Assembly (NCBI GenBank): GCA_044359155.1
Contig: JBIKMR010000038.1
Coordinates: forward strand, 1 to 22,018
From: WGMK01 sp044359155
GTDB lineage: Bacteria; Hydrogenedentota; Hydrogenedentia; Hydrogenedentales; JAEUWI01
Direction of reading: 5' to 3'
DNA: 22,018 bases
Positions 7,266 through 14,527 of the stretch are shown here, in pieces (within the stretch, counting starts at the first letter, position 1; every line of letters starts with the position of its first letter). The position numbers and the translations under genes were made by a program. Below the pieces are notes generated by a model. It saw only the letters and a list, made by a program, of their open reading frames with translations, searched no databases and had not been told where the DNA came from.

Positions 7266-8006
7266 TCAAAGTTCCAACTTAACCATGCTGCCCCCTAATG
7301 CATTAGGCAGCAGCTCTTCCACCGGCACGCCAGAAAACGCGGTCTTGCCGTCATGGGTGCTGGTGGCTCCCACGGCAATGAGCTTGCCCGAGTTGTCCAT
7401 CAGGAAATCGCCTTGCACGGGAGCATGGCCAACATAGCCTGTAACTTGCGCCGTGATTCTGGACAGCGCTCCTGCACTGCTACTTATAAACCAAGGGGTA
7501 ACGAGCGTAATCTCGCCCGTGGTAATCTGGGAAACGTGACTGCCCATGCAGCTCAGCAAGCGGATGGGCTCTCCCGGCTTGGGCAGATTGCTGCTGATGG
7601 GCGCAATCTTGCGCCCCGTAAGGCTGGCGTCGAAGACGACAAACGCGCAGGGTTCTTCTTGTTGGTAGAAAAGCTGTGTCGCCCGGTGTTTCTTTCCATA
7701 GAAGTCGGGCATTGTTTCAATCGATACCCTATGCTCGCCTGTCGAAAGGCTGGCAAGGGGCAGACCCCAATCCGCCGTGGATACCAGAACCCAGTATCCG
7801 TCGGGCATACCCTTGACGATGATCCCCATCTTCTCCATCGGCTGCTTTTGATCAGCCGTCAAAGACACCTGCATGTAAACCGTCGAGCCTTCAACTGTGC
7901 TGAAGGCCTCGATAACAGCTTCCGTTTCCGGGCCAGGTCCGCAGGCAACGAACGATGCACAAGCAAGCGCCATCGTCATCGTCCTTGCAACCCGGCGTAT
8001 GTTCAT
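7266..8006 (-). CDS. Lipoprotein, possible inactive trypsin-like fold
   Basis: 246 residues from the ATG at 8006. The N-terminus (MNIRRVARTMTMALACASFVAC) is a basic then hydrophobic signal ending at C22, a plausible though non-ideal lipobox (FVAC). The body resembles a trypsin/HtrA-type double barrel in outline: 'CAFVVFDASL' where these enzymes have the Asp region, 'SCMGSHVSQITTGEITLV' like the 'G.p.....v..G.v' hairpin, and 'VGHAPVQGDFLMDNSGKLIA' where 'GxSGGP.....G.viG' is expected. The catalytic Ser is not in its expected place, so any such protein would be non-catalytic. The start was chosen because TGATG couples it to the PHP gene; an in-frame ATG at 8018 is the alternative. The fold call is tentative; the lipoprotein call is stronger. 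Confidence 0.65.
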   Translation of the reverse strand: MNIRRVARTMTMALACASFVACGPGPETEAVIEAFSTVEGSTVYMQVSLTADQKQPMEKMGIIVKGMPDGYWVLVSTADWGLPLASLSTGEHRVSIETMPDFYGKKHRATQLFYQQEEPCAFVVFDASLTGRKIAPISSNLPKPGEPIRLLSCMGSHVSQITTGEITLVTPWFISSSAGALSRITAQVTGYVGHAPVQGDFLMDNSGKLIAVGATSTHDGKTAFSGVPVEELLPNALGGSMVKLEL

Positions 8007-9367
8007 CAGACCATCCACCCATCCTGCGCGATGCTGTCGTTCAGCTTTACAAACGCGCGCTCCGCGCCTTCGTTGGCCAGCTCTTCGCCCACGTCGGTGG
8101 TCAGCGGGGGCAACGCACCCACTGCTGCGAACCAGGCGTTCTTCTTTTTCACGTCGTTGCCAAAGTGCGCGTCTGCCGTTTCGCTGGCGTAGCTGAAATC
8201 GGCGTAGCGCAGGGCGATGGTATGCCCCACCATGATCTGTGCGCCGCGCCGCCAGCTTTGCTTGAAGGGTGCCAGCGCCACGCCGTCCAGATCGTCATAC
8301 ATCGGCTGGCCGAGTTTATTCATTTCGGTGCCAATGTTGATGGGCATGTCGAAACTGTCCGCCAGCTTCGAGAACTTCTCCAGCTCCGCCTGCTTGCGGG
8401 CGCGGTCTGCCGGGTCCTTCAGGTTCCAGTTGCGATCGGGAACAATGTTCACCGCCTTCGCGCCCTTGGCCCGCATACATTCGAGCAGCTCGCGGTCACG
8501 CGCTTCGCCGCCCGAAGTGCCGTCCAGCCAGGTGTCCATGGGAATCGCGCCGCAGCTGGACACCCACGCAAAGAAATCCTCGACCGGCGGAAACGTTTCG
8601 CGCGACGGCTGCACATAGCCGATGCCGCCCTTCTTCGCCAGCTTCGCCCGCACCAGTTCTTCCAGCGCGGGGCGGTTGTCTTGCAGCGCAACCAGATCCG
8701 CATCGGGCTTGCCCAATATCGGCGACCAATACGCCGCCCACGCGCCCGTCTCCGGGAAGGCCTCGTGCGAACGGTTCAGGTAGGCGGACACCATGTGCCG
8801 TTCCGTCGGCGCGCCCGCCGGGGTCAGCGGCAATACGTCGCGCGCGTAGTCCACCGCAATGTCCGGCAGCTTCGGGTTGATGCGATCCATCAGCGCCACG
8901 TTCCGGTCCTGCGCATGGTCGCGCAGCTTTTGCAGCGTCACCGCCTGCGGCGACCCCGGCGCAGGCACCCGCGCAAACCCCGCCCCCATCACATACGTCA
9001 CCCCCGGCTCGCCGGGAGAATTGATGTCGTGCTCCGCGAATTCATCCAGAAAGGCCCGCGTCTCCACATGCACCGCCGTGCGCATTCCCAGCGCCATGCC
9101 CGTGTCCAGGAATTCATCCAGCCCATCCAGCACGTCAAACTCGCACAAGCCCGCCGCGTAAATCCCCTCCTCGAAAAGGTCCCACAACACACGCGATGGC
9201 GACCAGCCGAAAGCGTTGAACGAGAAGAAGGAATGGCAATGCATGTTCACGCTGTCGCACAACGGCGCAGCAGGCAGGTGCCGCTCAATCAGCGCAGCCA
9301 ACGCCGCCCGCCGGATGATCGGGTCAAAGTCATTCAAGCCAGCTTCCAGCCGGGCAACGTCGCTCAT
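8006..9367 (-). CDS. PHP-like metal-dependent hydrolase with altered ligands
   Basis: 453 residues, predicted cytoplasmic. 'NMHCHSFFSFNAFG' (H43, H45) matches the first PHP motif (HxHS..SfD). 'GIYAAGLCEFDVLDG' (E76, D78) lies where PHP proteins have 'G...iaiTDHdtl.G', 'AVHVETR' (H100, E102) where 'GvE' occurs, 'CGAIPMDTWLDG' where 'GGipvlAHP' occurs, and 'NIGTEMNKLGQP' where 'GSDaH' occurs. The scaffold therefore looks like PHP phosphoesterase/amidohydrolase, but several His ligands are replaced by acidic residues. I chose the ATG at 9367 because AAGGA precedes it by 7 bases; the frame is open further upstream but into a repeat. TATGAT at 9413-9408 is a possible -10. It is coupled to the downstream lipoprotein (TGATG). 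Substrate unknown. Confidence 0.72.
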   Translation of the reverse strand: MSDVARLEAGLNDFDPIIRRAALAALIERHLPAAPLCDSVNMHCHSFFSFNAFGWSPSRVLWDLFEEGIYAAGLCEFDVLDGLDEFLDTGMALGMRTAVHVETRAFLDEFAEHDINSPGEPGVTYVMGAGFARVPAPGSPQAVTLQKLRDHAQDRNVALMDRINPKLPDIAVDYARDVLPLTPAGAPTERHMVSAYLNRSHEAFPETGAWAAYWSPILGKPDADLVALQDNRPALEELVRAKLAKKGGIGYVQPSRETFPPVEDFFAWVSSCGAIPMDTWLDGTSGGEARDRELLECMRAKGAKAVNIVPDRNWNLKDPADRARKQAELEKFSKLADSFDMPINIGTEMNKLGQPMYDDLDGVALAPFKQSWRRGAQIMVGHTIALRYADFSYASETADAHFGNDVKKKNAWFAAVGALPPLTTDVGEELANEGAERAFVKLNDSIAQDGWMV

Positions 9368-9442
9368 GGGGGATTCCTTGTGTGATTCGAGAAGGGTGCT
9401 CGCGTTGATCATACTACCTTGAGGACGGGTGGGGAAAGGGGA

Positions 9443-9524
9443 GGAGTGGTTAGTGATAAGTGGCCAGTGGCCAGTAAAGAGGAAGAAGGCGTACTCGCCA
9501 CTCGCCACTGGCCACTAACCACTC
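9443..9524. repeat. Long imperfect inverted repeat (GTGGTTAGTG family)
   Basis: The left arm starts GGAGTGGTTAGTG at 9443 and runs to about 9475. The right arm, 9492-9524, is its reverse complement with 5 mismatches in 33 bases; the first 13 bases of the left arm pair perfectly. The loop is about 16 bases. Inside the arms the unit AGTGGCCAGTGGCCAGT is itself internally repetitive. It lies in the divergent gap between the PHP gene and the sigma factor, far enough from both starts to be either neutral or regulatory. Confidence 0.75.
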
Positions 9525-9625
9525 CTTGAACAAATCCCCCCCTCGCGGGTTATCTCCACAGTGGGCGACGGACGCGCTGCCTGCACCGGCCGGAAAGACT
9601 GTCGAAGAAAAAGGAACCCCTAACA

Positions 9626-10153
9626 ATGGCACGGTTCGACAAGGCGGCGTGGATACGCGAGGCGCTGGCTCGATACGAGCGGCCCCTGCTGCGCTATGTC
9701 CATGGCATCACACGGGATACAGAACTCGCCCGAGACGTGGTTCAGGAGACTTTCCTGAAACTCTGCAAGGCGGACCCGCCCACCGTGGGCGACCACCTGG
9801 CGGCGTGGCTGTATACGGTGGCGCGCAACCACGCCCTCAATGTCGTCCGAAAGGAGGGCCGCATGGACCCGCTAACCGACACCCACGCCGGGCAGGTGGC
9901 CACCGCCACCGCCGGGCCGGGCGAACAGGCCGCCGCGAACGAAACGCACGCGCGCCTGCTCGCCCTCGTAGATTCGCTTCCCCCCACCCAGCGAGAAGCC
10001 TGCCGCCTGAAATTTCAGGACGGACTCACCTACCGCGAAATCAGTCAGGTGATGGGACTCTCGCTCGGCTCTGTATCCAACTTGCTTACGTCGGCGCTCA
10101 CCGCGCTGCGCGAACAACTCAAGGCCAGCGGCACGCTGGCCGGGGAGTTTTAA
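9626..10153 (+). CDS. RNA polymerase ECF sigma factor
   Basis: 175-residue sigma-70 family protein of the ECF group: only regions 2 and 4. Region 2 (about 15-80) contains 'DTELARDVVQETFLKL' and 'AAWLYTVARNHALNVVR', the core-binding and -10 recognition helices. A Gly/Ala/Thr-rich linker (about 85-108) leads to region 4 (about 108-165), with 'SLPPTQREACRLKFQDGLTY' followed by the helix-turn-helix 'REISQVMGLSLGSVSNLL' for the -35. AAGGA lies about 10 bases before the ATG at 9626. The next gene begins 2 bases after its stop and encodes a membrane protein with an anti-sigma-like N-terminus, which probably holds this sigma factor inactive. Its target genes and its inducing signal are not evident from the sequence. 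Confidence 0.93.
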   Translation: MARFDKAAWIREALARYERPLLRYVHGITRDTELARDVVQETFLKLCKADPPTVGDHLAAWLYTVARNHALNVVRKEGRMDPLTDTHAGQVATATAGPGEQAAANETHARLLALVDSLPPTQREACRLKFQDGLTYREISQVMGLSLGSVSNLLTSALTALREQLKASGTLAGEF

Positions 10154-10155
10154 CC

Positions 10156-12582
10156 ATGAACACACACGATCTGAACGATGAACTGTTGACCCAGTATGTG
10201 CTGGGCGAATTGACCGAGGACGAAACCCGCGCCGTGAAGGAAGCGCTGATGGCCAACCCCGAAGCGCGCAAGACCGTGGCGGAGCTCGAGGCGACGGTGG
10301 GCATGATGAAGGAGGCGCTGGGCGGCGAGGCGGTGGTGGGGCTGGGCTTGGGCGAGGAGCGGACGGAGCGGATAACCACAGAGGCACAGAGTGCACGGAG
10401 AAAAGAGAAGAATGAGAAGAAGCCTTGGGGCTGGGGCAAGCGGGCCCTCTTCTATGGTGGTCCGCTCGCTGTGGCCGCGAGTGCGCTGGTTGTGGCTGGA
10501 CTATACATCGTGGCGGGCCAAGCGGGTGTGATCTCTTCGCCATTGTATATCTTGGAACCAGAACTTAAGACGGCTTCGAACCTGACGCCTCCCGCTGTGG
10601 CAGGGACTCCTGACCCAGCTGCTACCCCGAGCGATGGCCTCCATTCTCCGATGCCTGACCCGTATCGCTATTCTCAGACCCATCTTACCGAGGCTGCCGC
10701 AGCTCCTGCATCCCCGCGCACCGAGGCGGATGCGGCGATGGAGAAGAAGGCGGAATACTATGGCGAAGCAAAGGATCTCGGGGGTGTGGTTGCGGGAGTA
10801 AACCTGCGGTCGGATGAGTGGCGCGGTCAGGAGACCACGCCACAACAACAAGGTGACCCACAAAATGTTGAAGTCGGGGGCCAAGTACGAATTCGTGCAA
10901 ACTACTACGACCTTAGTGAGTCCCTCTCCCAAGAATCTTCCTGGGTTGAGCAGCGCACGCGCTTGAGCGAAAAAGCCGCTTCTCCAGTCACATCTCCCGC
11001 CCCTGCCCCGGCTGCCGAGCCTGTGCCGTCCATTGCCGAGTCCATTCAGGTTATGCCTGCGCCGCCCAAGCCAGAGCCGAAGCGAGAACAACGTAAGCGT
11101 GACTTGGTTCTTTATGAAATAAACCCAAGAGTCGAGCAGCACTGGAACTACCGTTCTGGCAACTCCGGCGAAGGCTACAACGCCATCGTCGAAAACCCCT
11201 TCAAGCCCGTGGCGAATGAGCCACTCTCCACCTTCAGCATCGACGTGGACACCGGGTCGTACTCCAACGTGCGCCGGTTCTTGGAGTCTGGTTCGCGGCC
11301 CCCGGCGGATGCCGTGCGCATAGAAGAGTTGATCAACTACTTCGATTACGACTATCCGTCGCAGGCCTATGCGCCGGGGGTGGACCCGTTCTCGGCGGCG
11401 GTGTCGGTGGCGGCGTGTCCGTGGGCGCCGGGGCACAAGCTGGTGCGGGTGGGTGTGCAGGGCGCGGCTATGCCGGAAGGCCAGCGCCCCGCCAGCAACC
11501 TGGTGTTCCTGCTCGACGTGTCCGGCTCGATGCAGTCGGAAGACAAGTTGCCCCTCTTGCAGCAGGGCTTGCAGATGCTGGTGAACCAACTGGGCGAGAA
11601 CGACCGCGTGAGCATCGTGGTCTACGCGGGCAGCAGCGGCATGGTGTTGCCACCCACCAACGGGTCGAACAAGCAGGCGATACAGGAGGCCATCGGTCGC
11701 CTGAGCGCGGGCGGTTCGACCAACGGCGCGGGCGGCATCCAGCAGGCCTACCAGTTGGCGCGCGAGACCTTCATCGAGGGGGGCGTGAACCGCGTCATCC
11801 TCGCCACGGACGGCGACTTCAACGTGGGCGTGACCAGTCAGGACGAGCTGATTCGCCTGATCACCGAGCAGGCGAAGAGCAAGGTCTTCCTCACGGTGCT
11901 GGGTTTCGGAACGGGCAACCTGCAAGACGGCATGATGGAGCAACTGGCCAACAAGGGTAACGGCATGTATGCCTACATCGACTCGATGCGCGAGGCGAAG
12001 AAGGTCTTCGTCGAGCAGGTCGAGGGTTCGCTCATCACCATCGCCAAGGACGTGAAAATCCAGATCGAGTTCAACCCCGCCCACGTGCAAAGCTACCGAC
12101 TCATCGGCTACGAGAACCGCGCGCTGGCCGCGCAGGATTTCAACGACGACACCAAGGACGCGGGCGAAATCGGCGCGGGCCACACCGTCACCGCGCTCTA
12201 CGAAATCGTGCCCATGGGCAGCGCGCCGCAACCGGGGGTGGACCCGCTGAAATACCAGGAACAGGCCAAGCCCGCACCGACCGATACGACGGGCGAACTC
12301 ATGACCCTCAAGCTGCGCTACAAGCAGCCCGAGGGTGACGTGAGCAAGCTGCTGGAATTCCCGATAGCCGACAGCACGCAGGCATTCGAGCAAGCGGACG
12401 CCGACTTCCGCTTCGCGTCCAGCGTGGCTGCCTTCGGCATGTTGCTGCGCGGCTCGGCCCACGCGGGCAGCGTCACTTGGGACAACGTCCAATCCTGGGC
12501 CGCCAGCGCCCAAGGCAACGACCCCCACGGCTACCGCGCCGAGTTCTTAGACCTCGCCCGCAAGGCCGCGCAGATGCGCTAA
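10156..12582 (+). CDS. Anti-sigma-like/YfbK-type VWA fusion membrane protein
   Basis: 808 residues. An N-terminal helical stretch (1-60, 'LTQYVLGELTEDETRAVKEA') is like small anti-sigma domains but lacks the zinc-binding HxxxCxxC motif. A basic juxtamembrane stretch (72-95) and one membrane helix (about 97-118) follow, then a Pro/Ala-rich linker (about 120-345). The YfbK-type module comprises a VWA N-terminal domain (348-445, 'FSIDVDTGSYSNVRRFL') and a VWA domain with an intact MIDAS site (D454, S456, S458, T522, D552). The C-terminal part is of DUF3520 type. The VWA part should be outside the membrane. The ATG at 10156 has GGGGAG 8 bases upstream, inside the end of the sigma gene, and matches the anti-sigma start. 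The linker and juxtamembrane coding DNA contain dispersed repeats. Likely role: an envelope sensor that releases the sigma factor. Confidence 0.85.
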   Translation: MNTHDLNDELLTQYVLGELTEDETRAVKEALMANPEARKTVAELEATVGMMKEALGGEAVVGLGLGEERTERITTEAQSARRKEKNEKKPWGWGKRALFYGGPLAVAASALVVAGLYIVAGQAGVISSPLYILEPELKTASNLTPPAVAGTPDPAATPSDGLHSPMPDPYRYSQTHLTEAAAAPASPRTEADAAMEKKAEYYGEAKDLGGVVAGVNLRSDEWRGQETTPQQQGDPQNVEVGGQVRIRANYYDLSESLSQESSWVEQRTRLSEKAASPVTSPAPAPAAEPVPSIAESIQVMPAPPKPEPKREQRKRDLVLYEINPRVEQHWNYRSGNSGEGYNAIVENPFKPVANEPLSTFSIDVDTGSYSNVRRFLESGSRPPADAVRIEELINYFDYDYPSQAYAPGVDPFSAAVSVAACPWAPGHKLVRVGVQGAAMPEGQRPASNLVFLLDVSGSMQSEDKLPLLQQGLQMLVNQLGENDRVSIVVYAGSSGMVLPPTNGSNKQAIQEAIGRLSAGGSTNGAGGIQQAYQLARETFIEGGVNRVILATDGDFNVGVTSQDELIRLITEQAKSKVFLTVLGFGTGNLQDGMMEQLANKGNGMYAYIDSMREAKKVFVEQVEGSLITIAKDVKIQIEFNPAHVQSYRLIGYENRALAAQDFNDDTKDAGEIGAGHTVTALYEIVPMGSAPQPGVDPLKYQEQAKPAPTDTTGELMTLKLRYKQPEGDVSKLLEFPIADSTQAFEQADADFRFASSVAAFGMLLRGSAHAGSVTWDNVQSWAASAQGNDPHGYRAEFLDLARKAAQMR
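10372..10431 (+). repeat. Intragenic ACCACAGAGGCACAGAG-type repeat
   Basis: ATAACCACAGAGGCACAGAG, followed by TGCACGGAGAAAAGAGAAG and AATGAGAAG, resembles a purine-rich dispersed repeat known to me from many environmental genomes. Here it is in frame and encodes about residues 73-92 (ITTEAQSARRKEKNEKK), the basic stretch just before the membrane helix of the anti-sigma/VWA protein. Confidence 0.5.
10594..10642 (+). repeat. Intragenic GGTCTCCTGACC-type repeat, degenerate copy
   Basis: Aligns without gaps to 12643-12691 over 49 bases with roughly a dozen mismatches. Shared blocks include CTCCTGACCC and GGCCTCC. Same orientation as the intergenic copy. It encodes part of the Pro/Ala-rich linker of the VWA fusion (PAVAGTPDPAATPSDGL). 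Confidence 0.55.
10804..10846 (-). repeat. Intragenic GGTCTCCTGACC-type repeat, inverted copy
   Basis: The reverse complement starts GTTGTGGCGTGGTCTCCTGA and matches 12643 onward with 3 mismatches in the first 41 bases. Read in the gene's direction it encodes LRSDEWRGQETTPQQ, part of the linker of the VWA fusion. The high identity to the intergenic copy implies recent spread. Confidence 0.8.
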
Positions 12583-12594
12583 CCCCCAAAGCAA

Positions 12595-12632
12595 AGCGCC
12601 GCAACGGGCCAACCCGTTGCGGCGCTGTTTTT
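12595..12632 (+). terminator. Rho-independent terminator after the VWA gene
   Basis: Perfect 14-base stem AGCGCCGCAACGGG (12595-12608) and CCCGTTGCGGCGCT (12613-12626) with a CCAA loop, followed by GTTTTTATTTT. It lies 13 bases past the stop codon. Confidence 0.92.
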
Positions 12633-12642
12633 ATTTTGCACT

Positions 12643-12691
12643 GTTGTGGCGTGGTCTCCTGACCCCGCCACTCTTCCGACCGAAGGCCTCC
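12643..12691 (+). repeat. GGTCTCCTGACC-type repeat, intergenic copy
   Basis: GTTGTGGCGTGGTCTCCTGA, then CCCCGCCACTCTTCCGACC. It has a near-identical inverted partner at 10804-10846 and a degenerate direct partner at 10594-10642 inside the upstream gene. Confidence 0.8.
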
Positions 12692-12697
12692 TCTTAA

Positions 12698-12738
12698 GTC
12701 CCCCTTTTGAAGGGGGACGGTTTCGCGCAAGCGAAACC
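12698..12738. repeat. Two adjacent palindromes
   Basis: GTCCCCC-TTTTGAA-GGGGGAC (12698-12718) is immediately followed by GGTTTCGC-GCAA-GCGAAACC (12719-12738). Each is a perfect hairpin. The first resembles a palindrome common in the gaps of many genomes. No U-tract follows either on the plus strand. Confidence 0.7.
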
Positions 12739-12787
12739 CGGGGGATGTTTCCCTCGCAGCACCAACCCCAAGCACCACCATCTGGTG

Positions 12788-12828
12788 CCCTCTCCCCCTG
12801 GCAGGGGGAGAGGGTTAGGGTGAGGGGG
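12788..12828. repeat. CCCTCTCCCCC palindrome with GGGTTAGGGTGAGGGGG tail
   Basis: Perfect 11-base stem CCCTCTCCCCC (12788-12798) and GGGGGAGAGGG (12804-12814) around TGGCA, then TTAGGGTGAGGGGG. A dispersed repeat of this form is widespread in bacterial chromosomes; only one copy is in this window. Confidence 0.65.
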
Positions 12829-12862
12829 TTACCCGCAATCGCGCCGCACAACTTGACTCATG

Positions 12863-14263
12863 CTACTTCGCCTGCGCGCTCGGCTGAGTTTCGTCGTGCC
12901 GCACAATCCGGTTGCGACCCGTGCGCTTGGCCTTGTACAGGCACGCGTCCGCGTGGTGAACAAAATCCCCCGGCACCGCCTCGTGGCTGGGAATGGTGGC
13001 AAACACCCCCGTGCTAATCGTCACATGGCTGGCAGCGGGGTTTTCCGCGTGGGGAATGGCCAGCGCCTCGACGCTCTGTCGCAGCGTTTCCGCCACCTGC
13101 ATCGCGCCCTCGTAATCGGTGTCCGCCATGATCACGGCGAACTCTTCGCCGCCATACCGGGCCACATGGTCGCCGCCGCGCACCGCGCCCTCTTGCAATA
13201 CATGCGCCACCGACTTCAGGGTCTCGTCCCCCTTCTGGTGGCCGTAGTGATCGTTGTACAACTTGAACGCGTCGATGTCGATCATCAACAGCGCCAGCGT
13301 GGAATTGTTGCGCTGCGCGCGGCGGAACTCCCGCGTGAGTATCTCGTCAAAGGCGCGCCGGTTGTAGATGCCGGTAAGCCCGTCCATGCGCGACAGCCGC
13401 CGCCACTCCGCCTCGAGCAGCTTGCGCTCGGTAATGTCCTGCAGCGCCATCTGCACCCCCACCTCGCCCTCGTAGACAATGCACGCGCCGTATACTTCCA
13501 CGTCCGCCCGCGATCCGTTAGACCGCAGCAGCTCGGTCTCAAACGGCTCGGCCCGCCCCCCTTGGCTTACGATGCGGTCCATCGCTTTCTTCGCCGGTTC
13601 CCGCTGCCGCTCCGTCACATAGTCCAAGATGGACTTCTGCAGCACCGCGTCCCGGTCGTCTTCGCCCAGCAGCTTGAGCACAGCGGTGTTGATGTAGCTC
13701 ATGCGGCTATTGGTTTCGACAATAATGGAGACCGGCGACAGCTCGAGCAGCGAGCGATAGCGCACCTCGCTCTCCTGCACCACCAGCTCCATCCGCTTGC
13801 GCTCGCGCAGTTCCTCGGCAATCTTCTGGTTTGCCAGTTCAAGCGCGGCCAGGTTCTCATGGTTTTCCAGTTGCTTTCGGTGCAGGTCAAAGAACACCTG
13901 CACCTTGCTGCGCACGATGGCGGGGCGCACGGGCTTGTAAAGGAAATCCACCGCGCCTGCCTCGTAGCCCTGGTAAGTCAACTCGGCCTCTTCGTCCATC
14001 GCGGTAAGAAACATGATGGGCAGGCGACGGTCGGGGTCCTCCTCGTGGATAGCCTGCGCCACGGCAAAGCCGTCCATGTCGGGCAGGCGCACATCGAGAA
14101 TAATAAGGAATACGCCGGGGTCGCGGGCCTGGGCAATGGCCTCTTTCCCGTTCGAGGCCTGCAAGACCCGGTAATGGTCTGAGGCTACGGCGCGCTCAAG
14201 CACCAATAGCGATGTGCGCGTATCGTCTGCCAATAAAACCGCAGGCGTGGACGAAGTCTGCAT
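12863..14263 (-). CDS. Response regulator diguanylate cyclase (REC-PAS-GGDEF)
   Basis: 466-residue cytoplasmic enzyme that should make cyclic di-GMP from two GTP when phosphorylated. The REC domain (about 8-125) has D13/D14, phospho-acceptor D57 in 'IILDVRLPDMDGF', T87 and K110 in 'LYKPVRP'. A short coiled linker (about 130-160) leads to a PAS domain (about 160-285, 'RYRSLLELSPVSIIVETNSR') ending in 'MALQDITERK', the usual PAC end. The GGDEF domain (about 290-455) has GGEEF at 371-375 and the inhibitory I-site RGGD at 362-365, so product feedback is expected. The ATG at 14263 is chosen because GGGAGG lies 5 bases before it; an in-frame GTG at 14278 would remove that site's role. No partner histidine kinase gene is adjacent. 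Confidence 0.95.
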   Translation of the reverse strand: MQTSSTPAVLLADDTRTSLLVLERAVASDHYRVLQASNGKEAIAQARDPGVFLIILDVRLPDMDGFAVAQAIHEEDPDRRLPIMFLTAMDEEAELTYQGYEAGAVDFLYKPVRPAIVRSKVQVFFDLHRKQLENHENLAALELANQKIAEELRERKRMELVVQESEVRYRSLLELSPVSIIVETNSRMSYINTAVLKLLGEDDRDAVLQKSILDYVTERQREPAKKAMDRIVSQGGRAEPFETELLRSNGSRADVEVYGACIVYEGEVGVQMALQDITERKLLEAEWRRLSRMDGLTGIYNRRAFDEILTREFRRAQRNNSTLALLMIDIDAFKLYNDHYGHQKGDETLKSVAHVLQEGAVRGGDHVARYGGEEFAVIMADTDYEGAMQVAETLRQSVEALAIPHAENPAASHVTISTGVFATIPSHEAVPGDFVHHADACLYKAKRTGRNRIVRHDETQPSAQAK

Positions 14264-14372
14264 ACGGGCCTCCCGCACAATCCGTGGTTACGTATGTCCC
14301 CTGACTGGAGTTTACCCCGAATGCCGCGCATTATCAATGACAAAATCCAGAATTCATACAATTGAGCGAAAC

Positions 14373-14391
14373 CTTTGATGCTGAATCAAAG
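14373..14391. promoter_or_regulatory. Short inverted repeat, possible operator
   Basis: CTTTGAT-GCTGA-ATCAAAG is a perfect 7-base stem in an AT-richer stretch between the divergent diguanylate cyclase and lipoprotein genes. No T-run follows, so a protein-binding site is more likely than a terminator, but there is only one copy. Confidence 0.3.
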
Positions 14392-14527
14392 AAACGCCAA
14401 GGGTGGGATTGCATGATGAGTCGCCTGAATCGTAGAGTTGTGTGTTCTGGAGTGAATCCGCCGGTAACAGGGAAGAGTCTTGCATTCGCCGGGTGTTCAT
14501 TCACGCGGGCAACGGAGCATTCTAAAG

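Noticed and set aside
7955..9385. 476-codon plus-strand open frame opposite the PHP gene
   Set aside because: Product is Arg/His/Gln-rich with no motif, whereas the minus strand has a good ribosome site and PHP-like motifs.
9526..10155. N-terminal extension of the VWA fusion reading through the sigma gene
   Set aside because: It overlaps the whole sigma gene in another frame. The ATG at 10156 has a good ribosome site and starts the anti-sigma-like domain.
10501..12528. Long open frame (675 codons) on the minus strand opposite the VWA gene
   Set aside because: It is antisense to a protein with clear domains and MIDAS residues, its product is His/Arg/Leu-rich without family motifs, and long antisense frames are expected at high GC.
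12646..13017. Small open frame (123 codons) after the VWA terminator
   Set aside because: It is made of repeat sequence and antisense to the end of the diguanylate cyclase; no ribosome site or family motif.
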